Notes: generated from the letters alone by a model not told the origin. Positions 19,869-29,412 are shown, numbered from the stretch's first letter. The stretch is DNA of 64,000 bases from Erwinia typographi (GCF_000773975.1 NZ_JRUQ01000028.1:1-64000), one strand, 5' to 3'. Program-made: numbers and translations.

Positions 19869-20669
19869 CTATTTCCCGCTCCAGGCCTTCAGGTTCGCGT
19901 CCCTGGTTTGCAGCTTTTGCTCCGGCGTCAAATTGTTGTAGCCTTCTCCCAGCCCGCTTTCCCAGTCGCCATAGAGAGGATTCGGCAGAATGATGAAGCG
20001 GGTGCCAAACAGCCGGTTGTTCTGATTCACAAACGCGCGCCGCTGGGCGTTGCCCTGATGCCAGGTCGCCGCGCCGTAATCGTTGAGGTTATCCCCGATA
20101 TACAGCACCACGTCATACCCTTCAGCTTTGATCGCGTCAAAGCGCGCCTGCTTATTGGAGCCATCCGTTTTCAGGCGCAGCGTTTTGTCGTTCACGCCGG
20201 TAAAGCCCAGCTGTTTCAGATTCTCGGCGGTAGCGGCCCCGTCCTTGCTGTCCCGGTTGGAGACATAGAACATGGTGCCACCGTGGCTGTTAACGTAGTT
20301 GGCAAAATTCACCGCGCCCGGCACGGCAATCGCCTGTTTTGCCTGGGTCCAGCGCGACCAGCTCTGGTCGTTAAACGGCTGGTTAGCCTTTACCTGCCAG
20401 GCGCTGTAGGCGCTGTTGTCGATCATCGTTTCATCCAGATCGACAATCACCGCCTTCGGCTTACCGGTCAGCGACGGCGCCTTGTCAAAGGCCAGCGTGG
20501 CGAAATTAAACGCCTGATAGGCCAGAGCCTGATACTCCCCGGACTGCTGGAACCAGTTAAGCGCCATCACCGATTGCTGGTTCAGCCGATCCGCCGCATC
20601 CTGTTTGTGCTGAGCGCAGCCAGAGAGCGCCAGCACGATCAGCGCGGCGCTACTTAACGTTGTTTTCAT
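19869..20669 (-). CDS. 5'-nucleotidase, lipoprotein e(P4) family acid phosphatase
   Basis: A 266-residue outer-membrane-type lipoprotein of the HAD superfamily (class C acid phosphatase). The signal peptide ends in a lipobox, ALSGC, near residue 18. The HAD motif I is VIVDLDETMIDNSAY near residue 72 (nucleophile and acid Asp residues), with motif II in YVSNRDSKD and motif III in YIGDNLNDYG. In Haemophilus this family releases nucleosides such as NMN-derived nicotinamide riboside outside the cell. The start is ATG 20669; an in-frame TTG two codons earlier has the better-spaced GGAG, so the start is not certain. It is convergent with fadH. Confidence 0.9.
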   Translation of the reverse strand: MKTTLSSAALIVLALSGCAQHKQDAADRLNQQSVMALNWFQQSGEYQALAYQAFNFATLAFDKAPSLTGKPKAVIVDLDETMIDNSAYSAWQVKANQPFNDQSWSRWTQAKQAIAVPGAVNFANYVNSHGGTMFYVSNRDSKDGAATAENLKQLGFTGVNDKTLRLKTDGSNKQARFDAIKAEGYDVVLYIGDNLNDYGAATWHQGNAQRRAFVNQNNRLFGTRFIILPNPLYGDWESGLGEGYNNLTPEQKLQTRDANLKAWSGK

Positions 20670-20799
20670 TTTCAAGTTTGGGTATCTCCTGCCAGAATAA
20701 GTAACGAAAAGGCTCGCGAGTTAACGCCTTAAAAATGTAGCATTTCCCTCGTAATGTGAAGAAATTGTTCGCCTGCTGACTGCTGAAAAGGACCGGAAC

Positions 20800-21516
20800 A
20801 TGCCGCAACACTATCGATCGCCCCTGCTCTCTGCGCTGGAGTGGCTCGATCACGCCTTCCTTGCCGCCGGGGAGCAACCGCCGCAAGAGAGCATTTATAA
20901 CCATCAGCGCCACAGCCCCAATGTGGTGCTGGACAGCGATGCGCTGCCGGTAAAAAGCCGTGAGGCTGATGGACTTATCGGCACGGGTACGCGACCGGTC
21001 GCGGTTTACACTGCCGACTGCCTGCCGATTCTGATTGCCGACAGCCGCCAGCGCCAGGTTGCGGCGGTACATGCTGGCCTCAACGGCGCGCTGGGCGGCG
21101 TGCTGATCAACACCATCCGTTTGCTTTGCGAGCGTGGCGCGACGCCAGACAGCCTGAGCATCGCTGTTGGACCTGCCATCGGCCCCTGCTGCTATGAGCT
21201 GGGCGAAGAGCGCATTGAGCGAATTCAGCAGGAGAATCCCAATGACCTCGCCGGACTGATCGTTTTTTCCGCGCAGCAGCAAACCAACCCTAATGCCGTC
21301 AGGGCGCAAGCCGTGGCCACCACGCAGGGCGTCTGGTTTGATTTGCCGCTACTGGCGAAAAGAATGGCGATGCGCGAAGGCGTGCCTGAAGCGCAGATCG
21401 AACTGAGCCAGATCTGTACCTACTGCATGGCCGGAGAACGGGACAGCTACCGCCGCAATACTCATTTTGATCATGGTTACCAGCAGCGCTTCTCGTGGAT
21501 CGCAAGGACTGGCTGA
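20800..21516 (+). CDS. YfiH-family polyphenol oxidase / laccase-domain protein
   Basis: A 238-residue protein of the YfiH (CNF1/laccase-domain) family, whose members act as purine nucleoside phosphorylases/adenosine deaminases and have copper-dependent phenol oxidase activity in vitro. The metal-site residues are present: ADCLPIL near residue 75, AAVHAGLNG near residue 93 and GPAIGPCCYEL near residue 128. It is shorter and more diverged than typical E. coli YfiH, and its position beside rlmG is not that of yfiH (next to rluD/clpB), so it is probably a paralogue. It ends at a strong terminator shared with rlmG. Confidence 0.82.
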   Translation: MPQHYRSPLLSALEWLDHAFLAAGEQPPQESIYNHQRHSPNVVLDSDALPVKSREADGLIGTGTRPVAVYTADCLPILIADSRQRQVAAVHAGLNGALGGVLINTIRLLCERGATPDSLSIAVGPAIGPCCYELGEERIERIQQENPNDLAGLIVFSAQQQTNPNAVRAQAVATTQGVWFDLPLLAKRMAMREGVPEAQIELSQICTYCMAGERDSYRRNTHFDHGYQQRFSWIARTG

Positions 21517-21545
21517 GGCTTTTGCTCATCGGGCATCCTCAGTAA

Positions 21546-21583
21546 ACAACAGGGCGAATCGTTTTCACGGTTCGCCCTGTTGT
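21546..21583. terminator. bidirectional terminator between yfiH-like gene and rlmG
   Basis: Perfect 13-base stem (arms 21546-21558 and 21571-21583) with a 12-base loop, placed between two convergent stop codons. The T-richness on the plus side (GTCTTGTTC) is moderate. Confidence 0.75.
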
Positions 21584-21601
21584 CTTGTTCAATACAGTGC
21601 T

Positions 21602-22729
21602 TTAACGCAGCTTCACCGACCGCAGAATCACAAACTTCTGGTTTGAAGCGACGGTGGTGCAGTTGCCGAACAGCTTCTTCATTTTGCGGTAATAGTCCAG
21701 GTGGCGGTTACCCACGATACGCAGCTCGCCGCCGTCCTGAAGGCAGCGGCGGGCATCGCGAAACATCTGCCAGGCAATGTAGTCCGTCAGCGCATTCTGC
21801 TGATGGAACGGCGGGTTGCACAGCACCGCGTGCAGACGATCTGACGGGAAGCCCGCCAGCGAGTTATTCACTTCGAAATGGCAGCGGCTGAGATCGTCCG
21901 GGCGGTTCACCTCGACGTTCATCTGGCTGGAGGCCACCGCCATCCAGGATTCATCGATAAAATGCACTTCCGCTGCCGGGTTCAGATCCAGCGCGGTCAG
22001 CCCTATCACGCCGTTGCCGCAGCCGAGATCGGCAATTTCGCCGTCAATGTTATCCGGCAGGTTAGCCATAAAGAAGCGCGCGCCAACGTCCAGCCCGCTG
22101 CGGGAAAAGACGTTGGCGTGGTTATGGATCTCATAAGGCGTGTCATCAAGCGGCCAGATAGAGGTCAGCGGCATCTCAGCCACCGCAGGCAGCGTTGGCT
22201 GGCAGAAAATCAGCCTCGCCTTTTTCACCGCCAGCGAGGTAGTGGTGGCGCCCAGCACGCGCTCGAACAGGTTCAGCGTGGAGGTATGGATATCTTTCGC
22301 CTTACCGGCGGCGATAATCTGCGTCTCTGGCGTCACCACGCTGCGCAGGCAGTGCAGCTGATGCTCCAGCAGCGCCAGCGTTTTCGGGATCTTGATCAGC
22401 ACGCGGGCTGGGCTGGCCGGCAGCGGCGCAAGGCTGTTAATAAACTTTACGTCGCCTTCATCCATCGCGTTCAGATTGAGGTTCTGCCGGGTGCCCAGCT
22501 CACTCATCAGCGAGTCGCTGATGCTGTAAAGCTCTTCACCGTACAGCACGCAGGCCAGCGCGCCGAAGGTGTCATTAAACAGCAGGGTCGGTCCGTTGGT
22601 TGGCTTATCGGCGACATGCTGTAGCAAATATTCGTCGGCGGCATCCCACGCCTGTAACGGGCTATCTTCGCGCGTCTGGGGAAAACGGTGCAGCGTCAGC
22701 GTGCGGTGGCTCAGTTCGAATTGGCTCAT
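21602..22729 (-). CDS. rlmG: 23S rRNA (guanine-1835-N2)-methyltransferase
   Basis: A 375-residue SAM-dependent enzyme that methylates G1835 of 23S rRNA. The C-terminal Rossmann domain shows the SAM-binding [12 protein letters not shown] near residue 233 and the catalytic LCNPPFHQQ near residue 302. The N-terminal half is the duplicated, non-catalytic methyltransferase-like domain of RlmG/RsmC enzymes. Size and neighbourhood (close to fadH) match E. coli rlmG (ygjO). It is a single gene on the minus strand. Confidence 0.93.
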   Translation of the reverse strand: MSQFELSHRTLTLHRFPQTREDSPLQAWDAADEYLLQHVADKPTNGPTLLFNDTFGALACVLYGEELYSISDSLMSELGTRQNLNLNAMDEGDVKFINSLAPLPASPARVLIKIPKTLALLEHQLHCLRSVVTPETQIIAAGKAKDIHTSTLNLFERVLGATTTSLAVKKARLIFCQPTLPAVAEMPLTSIWPLDDTPYEIHNHANVFSRSGLDVGARFFMANLPDNIDGEIADLGCGNGVIGLTALDLNPAAEVHFIDESWMAVASSQMNVEVNRPDDLSRCHFEVNNSLAGFPSDRLHAVLCNPPFHQQNALTDYIAWQMFRDARRCLQDGGELRIVGNRHLDYYRKMKKLFGNCTTVASNQKFVILRSVKLR

Positions 22730-22958
22730 GGGATCTCCGGGTGGTAAATTTCCCGCGATTTATCCCCTAAAACGGCCTGACAGTAAACTTTTTTCTTTGC
22801 TGACGGCGTTTCTTCGCCCCCTTTCCCGACCAGAGACCTCTGTTAATCGGCCAGGCTGGCCGGTGCGCATAATGTGACCGCCGTCATGTCATTAAATAGC
22901 ACCTATATACTAGAATGGTAGTTAGTCAGATAACAAATCCGTTAAGCGAGAATTCAGT

Positions 22959-24023
22959 ATGCAAATGACAATGCGGTGGTTCGGCCCGAAGGAAGATAAA
23001 ATTCCCCTGCAATACTTTGGTCAGGTACCGGGCGTGGAAGGCGTGGTGGGAGCGCTGTACGATGTGCCGGTAGGCGAGGTCTGGCCAACAGACAAAATCG
23101 AGGCGCTGGTCGGCGAGGCCAGACAGGCCGGGCTAAGCATGGAGGTGATTGAGAGCGTCAATATACATGACGACATTAAAATCGGCCTGCCCAGCCGCGA
23201 CCGCTACATCGCTAACTATCAGCAGACCATCCGCAACCTGGCAGCGTCTGGCGTTAAGGTCATTTGCTATAACTTTATGCCGGTGTTCGACTGGATGAAA
23301 ACCGACATGAACTATCTTCTGCCGGATGGCTCCCTGACCATGGCCTTCGAGAAGAAGGACATCGATAAAAGCCTGGAGGAAGTCGTTAACGAGGTGATGA
23401 ACAACTCGAACGGCTTTGCCCTGCCGGGTTGGGAGCCGGAGCGGCTGGCCAAAGTCCAGGATCTGTTTGCGCAATATAAGGACGTGGACGATGAGAAACT
23501 GCGCGAAAATCTGGCCTGGTTCCTGAAGGCGGTAATTCCGGTGTGCGAAGAGGTCGGCGTTAAGATGGCGATCCATCCTGACGATCCGCCGTATTCAATC
23601 TTTGGCCTGCCGCGAGTGGTGAAAAATCGTGATGACCTGGACTGGATCTGTAACGCGGTAGATTCCGAAGCTAACGGCATTACATTATGCACCGGCTCTA
23701 TTGCAGAAGATCCGGCTAATGATGTGTACAGCATTCTGGCTGAATTTTCGCGTCGTAAGCGTATTCACTTTGCCCACGTCAGAAATATTAAAATCATTCA
23801 GGATAAAGATTTCTACGAATCGGCTCACCCCACGCAATATGGCTCGCTGGATATGCTGAAGGTCATTAAATCACTGCATGACAACGGCTTCGATGGCTAT
23901 ATTCGTCCGGATCACGGGCGGTTTATCTGGGGAGAAACCGGACGCCCGGGCTATGGCCTGTATGACCGCGCGCTAGGCGTGACCTACCTTCTCGGCTTAT
24001 GGGAAGCCGTCAGCCGCCAGTAA
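22959..24023 (+). CDS. uxuA: mannonate dehydratase
   Basis: A 354-residue enzyme that dehydrates D-mannonate to 2-keto-3-deoxygluconate in glucuronate breakdown. The TIM-barrel xylose-isomerase-like fold shows KMAIHPDDPPYSIFGLPR near residue 205, TLCTGSIAED near residue 245 (metal-binding Cys/His neighbourhood) and HFAHVRNIK near residue 273. It is about 40 residues shorter than E. coli UxuA (394), closer to the Bacillus-type length. No uxuB, uxaC or kdgK lies nearby. A GntP-family permease follows 75 bases on, separated by a hairpin. Confidence 0.9.
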   Translation: MQMTMRWFGPKEDKIPLQYFGQVPGVEGVVGALYDVPVGEVWPTDKIEALVGEARQAGLSMEVIESVNIHDDIKIGLPSRDRYIANYQQTIRNLAASGVKVICYNFMPVFDWMKTDMNYLLPDGSLTMAFEKKDIDKSLEEVVNEVMNNSNGFALPGWEPERLAKVQDLFAQYKDVDDEKLRENLAWFLKAVIPVCEEVGVKMAIHPDDPPYSIFGLPRVVKNRDDLDWICNAVDSEANGITLCTGSIAEDPANDVYSILAEFSRRKRIHFAHVRNIKIIQDKDFYESAHPTQYGSLDMLKVIKSLHDNGFDGYIRPDHGRFIWGETGRPGYGLYDRALGVTYLLGLWEAVSRQ

Positions 24024-24031
24024 TTTTATCA

Positions 24032-24051
24032 GGCGGGAGGTTTCTCCCGCC
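24032..24051 (+). terminator. intercistronic hairpin after uxuA
   Basis: Perfect 8-base stem (GGCGGGAG / CTCCCGCC) with a GTTT loop, 8 bases after the uxuA stop. It lacks a long T-run, so partial termination or 3'-end protection in a two-gene operon is as likely as a full stop. Confidence 0.5.
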
Positions 24052-24097
24052 CTCTGTTCTCCTGCGATAAATATAACGATAATACCTGAGGGTTACT

Positions 24098-25432
24098 ATG
24101 TCGCCTTTCTTCTCTCTTTTATGGGTGCTGGCAGGGATAGTGCTGCTGGTGATTCTTAATCTGAAATATAAATTCCATAATATCTTCTCGCTGCTGATCG
24201 CCGGTGTTTTTGTCGCTATTTTAGAAGGCATCCCGCTTGATAAAATAACCTCAACCATCCAGGAAGGCATTGGCAGTATTATGGGCCATCTGGCGCTGAT
24301 TATTATTTTCGGCGCGGTGATTGGCAAATTTATGACCGAATCGGGCGCCAGCCAGCAAATTGCCGATACCGTTATCCGCCACTGCGGCACCCGATTTCTC
24401 TCGGTTGGCCTGATGTTTATCGGGGTGATTTTCGGCATCGCCATGTTTTATGAAGTGGCCTTTCTTATCGCAATGCCGCTGGTGATGAATATCGCCAAAA
24501 AAGCCGATATTCCCTATATGAAACTGGTGATCCCCACCGTGGTGGGCGCGACGATGGGACACAGCCTGTTCCCTCCTCAGCCCGGTCCGGTGGCGCTGAT
24601 TAGCGCCTTCCACGCCGATATTGTTCAGGTCTATCTCTACGGCGTGCTGGTTATCTTGCCCGCGCTGTTCTGCGCCGGGTATCTGCTACCGAAATTCCTG
24701 CCGGGTATTGGCAGCATTCCGCTTAACTCGATGATTAAACCGATTGACGAGCGCGAGCCGCACGCGCTTCCCTCGTTTAAAGTCAGCATTATGGTGCCGC
24801 TGATCCCGGCGGTGTTGATGATCCTGGCCTCCATCGTTAAGCCGCTGGCGGGCAAAGGATCGTTCCTCACCAGCCTGTGCAGCTTCCTCGGCAGCGCCGA
24901 GATCAGCATGCTGTTTGCAACCTGTGCCGCCATCTGGTTCCTGGGGGCCAAACGGGGCATGACTGCCGAGGGGATTACCAAAAACGTCAGCCTGTCTATC
25001 TCCCAAATTGCCAACGTGCTGTTTGTGATCAGTGCAGGGGGCATTCTGAAACAGGTGATCATCGATTCCGATGTCGGGGACAGCATCGTCCATGTGATGA
25101 GCCACGTTCCTCTTTCTCCGCTGATCGTTGCCTGGCTGATCACCGCCGTCATTCGCATTCTGACCGGTCAGGGTGCGGTGGCGGCGATTACCTCGGCAGG
25201 GATCGTGGCCCCGATGATTGATGCGTTTCATATTAATCCCGCGCTGATGGCGCTGTCGGTAGCCTGCGGCAGCAACACCATTACCCTGATGTATGACGGC
25301 GGGTTCCTGCTGTTTAAAGAGACGTTTGGCATCTCAATGAAAGATACCTTCAAGACCTGGGGGCTGCTGGAGCTGTTTGGTTCGGTGGCCGGGCTGGCGA
25401 TGGTGCTGTTCCTCAGCCTGTGGATTCGCTGA
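24098..25432 (+). CDS. GntP-family permease, probably for mannonate/fructuronate-type acids
   Basis: A 444-residue, 12-segment permease of the GntP family. Diagnostic stretches are FYEVAFLIAMPLVMN near residue 118, HSLFPPQPGPVALI near residue 152 and the C-terminal ACGSNTITLMYDGGFLLFKE near residue 388. It diverges from the gntT-like copy at 16313 and so is not a recent duplicate. Being co-oriented and 75 bases behind uxuA, it most likely imports the sugar acid that UxuA uses, as E. coli GntP imports fructuronate. That substrate is inferred from the neighbour only. Confidence 0.85.
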   Translation: MSPFFSLLWVLAGIVLLVILNLKYKFHNIFSLLIAGVFVAILEGIPLDKITSTIQEGIGSIMGHLALIIIFGAVIGKFMTESGASQQIADTVIRHCGTRFLSVGLMFIGVIFGIAMFYEVAFLIAMPLVMNIAKKADIPYMKLVIPTVVGATMGHSLFPPQPGPVALISAFHADIVQVYLYGVLVILPALFCAGYLLPKFLPGIGSIPLNSMIKPIDEREPHALPSFKVSIMVPLIPAVLMILASIVKPLAGKGSFLTSLCSFLGSAEISMLFATCAAIWFLGAKRGMTAEGITKNVSLSISQIANVLFVISAGGILKQVIIDSDVGDSIVHVMSHVPLSPLIVAWLITAVIRILTGQGAVAAITSAGIVAPMIDAFHINPALMALSVACGSNTITLMYDGGFLLFKETFGISMKDTFKTWGLLELFGSVAGLAMVLFLSLWIR

Positions 25433-25511
25433 CTGGCCGCCGCACTGGCGATAGCTGTCTGAGATGAGCAGGGAGTGGCGCAGGAAAAGCAGAGAGCGAT
25501 GCCGTGAAAAC

Positions 25512-25535
25512 CGGCCTTCCTGAACAGGAAGGCCG
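25512..25535 (-). terminator. gcd terminator
   Basis: Perfect 11-base inverted repeat (CGGCCTTCCTG / CAGGAAGGCCG) 8 bases after the gcd stop. On the minus strand it is followed by GGTTTTCA. It also faces the convergent permease gene, so it may serve both. Confidence 0.75.
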
Positions 25536-25542
25536 AAAACAA

Positions 25543-27933
25543 TCAGGGTAATGAATAGGCGATAACATAGTCGCCCAGCTTAGTGCCAAAACTGCCGTGC
25601 CCTCCGGCAGCGGTCACAACATACTGCTTGCCGCCTTCAGAGTAGGTCATTGGGGTTGACTGACCACCAGCCGGTAGCCTGTCGCTCCACAGCTCTTTCC
25701 CGGTAGTTACGTCAAACGCCCTGATGTAATTATCCATCGTCGCCGTCAGGAAGGTGACGCCGCCAGAAGTAACCATCGTGCCGCCAAGCATCGGCATGCC
25801 CACCTTGAAAGGCAGCGGTAGCGGCGTAGCGTCGCGGGTAGTTCCCACCTTATGCTTCCACATAATTTGATGAGTACGCAGATCGATACCGGCAATATAG
25901 CCCCACGGCGGCGCCGGGCAAGGTAAGCCTACTGGCGACAGGAACGGATGCAAATCAACGCCATAAGGAGTGCCATACATCGGCTGCACGCCGATTTCGC
26001 TGCCCGGTGGATGGGCCGCATTCGGTGCCGCCGGGTTATCCGGGCCGCGCTCGATCAGCTTCGAAACAAACGGGAAGGCCATCGGGTTAGCAATGGCGAT
26101 TTGCCGCTGTGGATCGACAGCAATGCCGCCCCATTCAAACATCCCAACGTCGCCAGGGAAAACCAGGGTTCCCTGGGTATTCGGCGGCGTAAATGGACCG
26201 TCGTAGCGGAATTTTTTAAACATAATGCGGCAGACCATCTGGTCGAACATCGTCGCCCCCCACATATCCTTATCCGTCAGCTTCTGCTTGGGCTGGAAGG
26301 TGAGCTGCGAATAGGGCTGCGTTGGAGCAGTATGGTCGCCCTCAGCAGCGCCCTGCGGCACGGGGGTTTCCGGTGCGGGAACAATCAGCTTACCCGTGCG
26401 CCGGTCGAGAACAAAAATGTTGCCCGTTTTAGCCGGTGCATAAATAGCCGGAACGATACCGTCTTTAGTCTTCAGATCCACCAGGCTCGGCTGAGAAGGC
26501 AGATCCATATCCCACAGATCGTGATGAACCGTTTGATAAGACCAGACTCTTTTTCCGGTTGCAATATCCAGCGCCACCAGCGAACTGGTATAGCGCTCAC
26601 CCAGCGGCGTGCGGTTACCACCCCAGATATCTGGCGTAGACATACCAACCGGCACGTACACCAGGCCCAGCTTCTCATCTGCAGAAAGCAGCGTCCAGGA
26701 GTTGGGCGAGTTCGGCGTATAATGATGACTGGCCGACGGCAGCGCATTTTCATCAGCCGCGCCAGGGTCCCATGCCCAGATCAGTTTGCCAGTGTAGACA
26801 TCAAACCCGCGGATCACGCCTGAAGGCTCAGCGGTTGAGTAGTTATCGGTGACCGCACCGGCCATGATGATCATCTGCTTAGTGACCACGGGCGGTGACG
26901 TCCCTTCCCAGAAGCCTTTGGTTTTCACCGTCATGCCATCTTTCAGGTCGATCTGGCCTTTATCACCAAATGACTCGCAGGGTTTACCGGTCTCAGCATC
27001 CAGCGCAAACATCCGGCCATCGTTGGTAGGCAGGATAATGCGTTGTTTACACTCGGCTGGCGCTGGCGAGCCGTCAAAGGTTTTGGCGTTATCCGGCATG
27101 GCATGATACGACACGCCCCGACAGGTAAGATGCTGCCAGGTCGGGTCATCTTTCACTCCAGGATCGAATTTCCAGATCTGCTTGCCGGTCGTCGCGTCGA
27201 GAGCAAACACCCATTGATGTGGGCTGCAAAGGAATACCTTGTTGCCGACCTTTAACGGGGTCACTTCAAAGGTGGATTCCAGCGGATCGTCTTTACCAAT
27301 AATGTCGTTAGTGCGGAAGGTCCAGGCTACCTTGAGCTGACTGACGTTATCTTTGGTGATCTGGCGGAGCGGCGATGAGTGCTCGCCATAGGAGGTACGG
27401 CCATAGGCGTGCCAGTCCGAGTCAGGCACATTTTCCGTATCGGCCTGAGGCGCAACATCACCGGCCGTTTCCGGCAGGGAGCCAGCGATGTCGTCATGGG
27501 TGAACAGCAGTGAAACGGCAAGGCACAGCACCGGCAGAATCAGCAGTCCCGCAAAGACATTTCTGATGGTTTTTGTCGGCAGCGTGACCGCACGCAGATT
27601 TACCGGCAGCAGCATCAGCACGCCGAGGATCACCACGACATCAAATCGGGGCGCCAGCAGGAAGAAGTCGAAACCGACCTCCCAGAGAGCCCAAATCGTG
27701 GTGTAGAGCAGAATCAGACCGTAAAGGTAGTACGCAGCGGCCTTACCTTTCCACAGATAAAACCCGGTAGCCAGCAGCAGCACGCCGGTTATCGCATAGT
27801 AATAAGCGCCCCCCAGCGAGCCGAGCCAGATGCCGCCAACGGTCAGCGCGATACCAGCAAGCAGCGTGATGGCGGCCGTTATTCGCGTGAACAGCCCCAC
27901 GTTTTTTCGTTGACTGGATGTATTTTCAACCAC
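25543..27933 (-). CDS. gcd: membrane-bound PQQ-dependent glucose dehydrogenase
   Basis: A 796-residue quinoprotein, exactly the E. coli Gcd length, that oxidises glucose to gluconolactone on the periplasmic face and passes electrons to ubiquinone. Residues 1-145 form about five membrane helices (GIWLGSLGGAYYYAITGVLLL onward), and the rest is an eight-bladed propeller that binds PQQ. Propeller landmarks include YGRTSYGEHSSPL and the PQQ-contact region near RITKDNVSQLKVAW. Acid production by Gcd is typical of phosphate-solubilising plant-associated enterics. No pqq synthesis genes are in this window. A TetR gene is divergent, 270 bases away. Confidence 0.96.
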   Translation of the reverse strand: MVENTSSQRKNVGLFTRITAAITLLAGIALTVGGIWLGSLGGAYYYAITGVLLLATGFYLWKGKAAAYYLYGLILLYTTIWALWEVGFDFFLLAPRFDVVVILGVLMLLPVNLRAVTLPTKTIRNVFAGLLILPVLCLAVSLLFTHDDIAGSLPETAGDVAPQADTENVPDSDWHAYGRTSYGEHSSPLRQITKDNVSQLKVAWTFRTNDIIGKDDPLESTFEVTPLKVGNKVFLCSPHQWVFALDATTGKQIWKFDPGVKDDPTWQHLTCRGVSYHAMPDNAKTFDGSPAPAECKQRIILPTNDGRMFALDAETGKPCESFGDKGQIDLKDGMTVKTKGFWEGTSPPVVTKQMIIMAGAVTDNYSTAEPSGVIRGFDVYTGKLIWAWDPGAADENALPSASHHYTPNSPNSWTLLSADEKLGLVYVPVGMSTPDIWGGNRTPLGERYTSSLVALDIATGKRVWSYQTVHHDLWDMDLPSQPSLVDLKTKDGIVPAIYAPAKTGNIFVLDRRTGKLIVPAPETPVPQGAAEGDHTAPTQPYSQLTFQPKQKLTDKDMWGATMFDQMVCRIMFKKFRYDGPFTPPNTQGTLVFPGDVGMFEWGGIAVDPQRQIAIANPMAFPFVSKLIERGPDNPAAPNAAHPPGSEIGVQPMYGTPYGVDLHPFLSPVGLPCPAPPWGYIAGIDLRTHQIMWKHKVGTTRDATPLPLPFKVGMPMLGGTMVTSGGVTFLTATMDNYIRAFDVTTGKELWSDRLPAGGQSTPMTYSEGGKQYVVTAAGGHGSFGTKLGDYVIAYSLP

Positions 27934-28083
27934 TTTTTGTTCCTGTTAATTTTTTAGGTAAAAAGCTAACGTTCAGAACTGCATCAGCAGACATTAATTT
28001 ACAAACCGCCATTTATCTTTACATGTGCGATAAGCAGGGATCTACAAAAAACTTACTAACGAGTAACTAAATGGCATGTTTTG

Positions 28084-28094
28084 CACATAATGTG
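28084..28094. promoter_or_regulatory. small palindrome in the gcd-tetR divergent region
   Basis: CACATAATGTG is an 11-base palindrome with a one-base centre. It is placed between gcd and the divergent TetR gene, where an autoregulatory operator would be expected. The site is short and could be chance. Confidence 0.25.
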
Positions 28095-28200
28095 ATCTCG
28101 ATCGGTCGATAACAGACGCGCCAATTTTGCCGAACTTTTTCCGACGCAGCCTGGATGGTATGGTGATCATTGCGATACATTCCGGGGAGAGGTGAACAGA

Positions 28201-28800
28201 GTGAGACAGCAGGCAATGACTAAAGGAGAAAGGACGCGAGTCAGGCTGCTGGCTGTTTCAGCTACGCTGTTTGCCAGACACAGCTTTCACGGCACGCGTA
28301 TTAGCGACATTGTTAAGGCGGCTGGCGTGACTCAACCCAGTTTCTACAGCTACTTCCAGAGTAAAGAGGAGATCTACGCTCAGCTTATCGATCGGTTTAA
28401 CGAGGAGCTGGAAGAACTGGTTGTCTCGATGCTGATTGACGCCTCTTTGCCGAAAGAAAATGTGCTGGAAAACATCACCTTCAGCTTCAGGCGTTACCTG
28501 GATTTCTTTCTGAAAAACAGAGAGCTGACCATGATTTGTCTTTTTCAGCCGCCTCAGGATGCCGAAACCCGCAAGAAGCTGCTGAAATGGATTAGCCGCA
28601 ATATGAAAATCGAGCAGGAGCGCGGCTTCTTCAGCCAGGATATCCCGGTGGAAGTGCTGGCAAGCTGCTACCTCGGCGTTCTGATCCAGACGCTGCATCT
28701 GCACCCTACGGCGGCAGAACTCGATCAAATCAGTGAGGAACGAGGGCGTTTCCTGGTGGGTGGATTAACCTGGTCCCCTTCTTGCAGGCTGAGCAAATAA
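28201..28800 (+). CDS. TetR-family transcriptional regulator
   Basis: A 199-residue TetR regulator. The N-terminal DNA-binding domain is clear (GTRISDIVKAAGVTQPSFYSY, helix-turn-helix near residues 30-50, followed by FQSKEEIYAQLI). The C-terminal ligand-binding domain is not assignable. GTG 28201 lies eight bases after GGAGAGG; GTG 28192 and ATG 28225 are alternatives. It is divergent from gcd and upstream of a RidA-type gene, so it could control either. It does not look like a clear RutR, and the Rut-like operon further on has its own LysR. Confidence 0.85.
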   Translation: MRQQAMTKGERTRVRLLAVSATLFARHSFHGTRISDIVKAAGVTQPSFYSYFQSKEEIYAQLIDRFNEELEELVVSMLIDASLPKENVLENITFSFRRYLDFFLKNRELTMICLFQPPQDAETRKKLLKWISRNMKIEQERGFFSQDIPVEVLASCYLGVLIQTLHLHPTAAELDQISEERGRFLVGGLTWSPSCRLSK

Positions 28801-28945
28801 CCGACACCAGCTACTTAAGAGTATGTTTTATTGCCGCGCGTTGCTCTTTCAGCAACGTGGCGTAGCCGAAATGCGTCTACGGCGCGCCGGTTCAGGGTGA
28901 TAAATTAATGATCCTGAAGCCAACACGCCACTATTGAGGAACGCG

Positions 28946-29332
28946 ATGAGTGTGATCAATCCGCAAGGTCTTAAAGCCAGAAGCTACTACAACCATATCA
29001 AGATCAGACCCGGCACCCCGGTATTCCCTACCGGCCAGGTGGCGTGGGATGAAGAAGGCAAGGTGGTTGGCCGTGGCGATATGAAAAAACAGGTTGAGCA
29101 GGTTTATGCGAATATCGACAGGCTGCTGGAGGGATTAGGTGCGAGCCGCGACCAGATTGTGAGAACCACAACGTATGTCACCGACCTGTCGCTGGTCGCT
29201 GAAATTCATCCCGTGCGCCAGCGCTTCTTTGCTGGCCTGGAGCTGCCCGCCAGCACGCTATTGCAGATTTCCGCCCTGGCTGAGCCAGAGCTGATGCTGG
29301 AAATTGACGTGGTGGTGATGATGCCGCTGTAG
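28946..29332 (+). CDS. RidA/YjgF family protein (plus-strand copy)
   Basis: A 128-residue Rid-family protein. Such trimeric enzymes hydrolyse reactive enamine/imine intermediates to ketones or aldehydes. Typical features are the FPTGQVAWDEEGKVVGRGD block near residue 28 and QIVRTTTYVTDLSLVAEI near residue 68. The usual RidA catalytic Arg region is replaced by ALAEPELMLEIDVVVMMP at the C-terminus. ATG 28946 follows GAGGA; an upstream in-frame TTG is less likely. It converges on the Rut-like operon, which carries a second Rid gene at 31088, so the locus encodes two. Confidence 0.87.
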   Translation: MSVINPQGLKARSYYNHIKIRPGTPVFPTGQVAWDEEGKVVGRGDMKKQVEQVYANIDRLLEGLGASRDQIVRTTTYVTDLSLVAEIHPVRQRFFAGLELPASTLLQISALAEPELMLEIDVVVMMPL

Positions 29333-29376
29333 GGCGGCAGATTACCGACAATCAGATTCGTCAGGCAGGCGAGCGC

Positions 29377-29405
29377 GCTGTCGGATGCCCAGGCATTCCG
29401 ACAGC
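29377..29405. terminator. hairpin between convergent RidA gene and flavin reductase
   Basis: Imperfect inverted repeat (arms GCTGTCGG and CCGACAGC plus an inner TGCC/GGCA pair) placed between two convergent stop codons. There is no T-run on either strand. Confidence 0.45.
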
Positions 29406-29412
29406 TTGCGGA

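Noticed and set aside
20650..21309. 219-codon minus-strand frame
   Set aside because: Antisense to the YfiH-family gene, which has intact metal-site motifs.
24686..25231. 181-codon minus-strand frame
   Set aside because: Antisense of the GntP-family permease; His/Asp/Arg-rich low-complexity translation.
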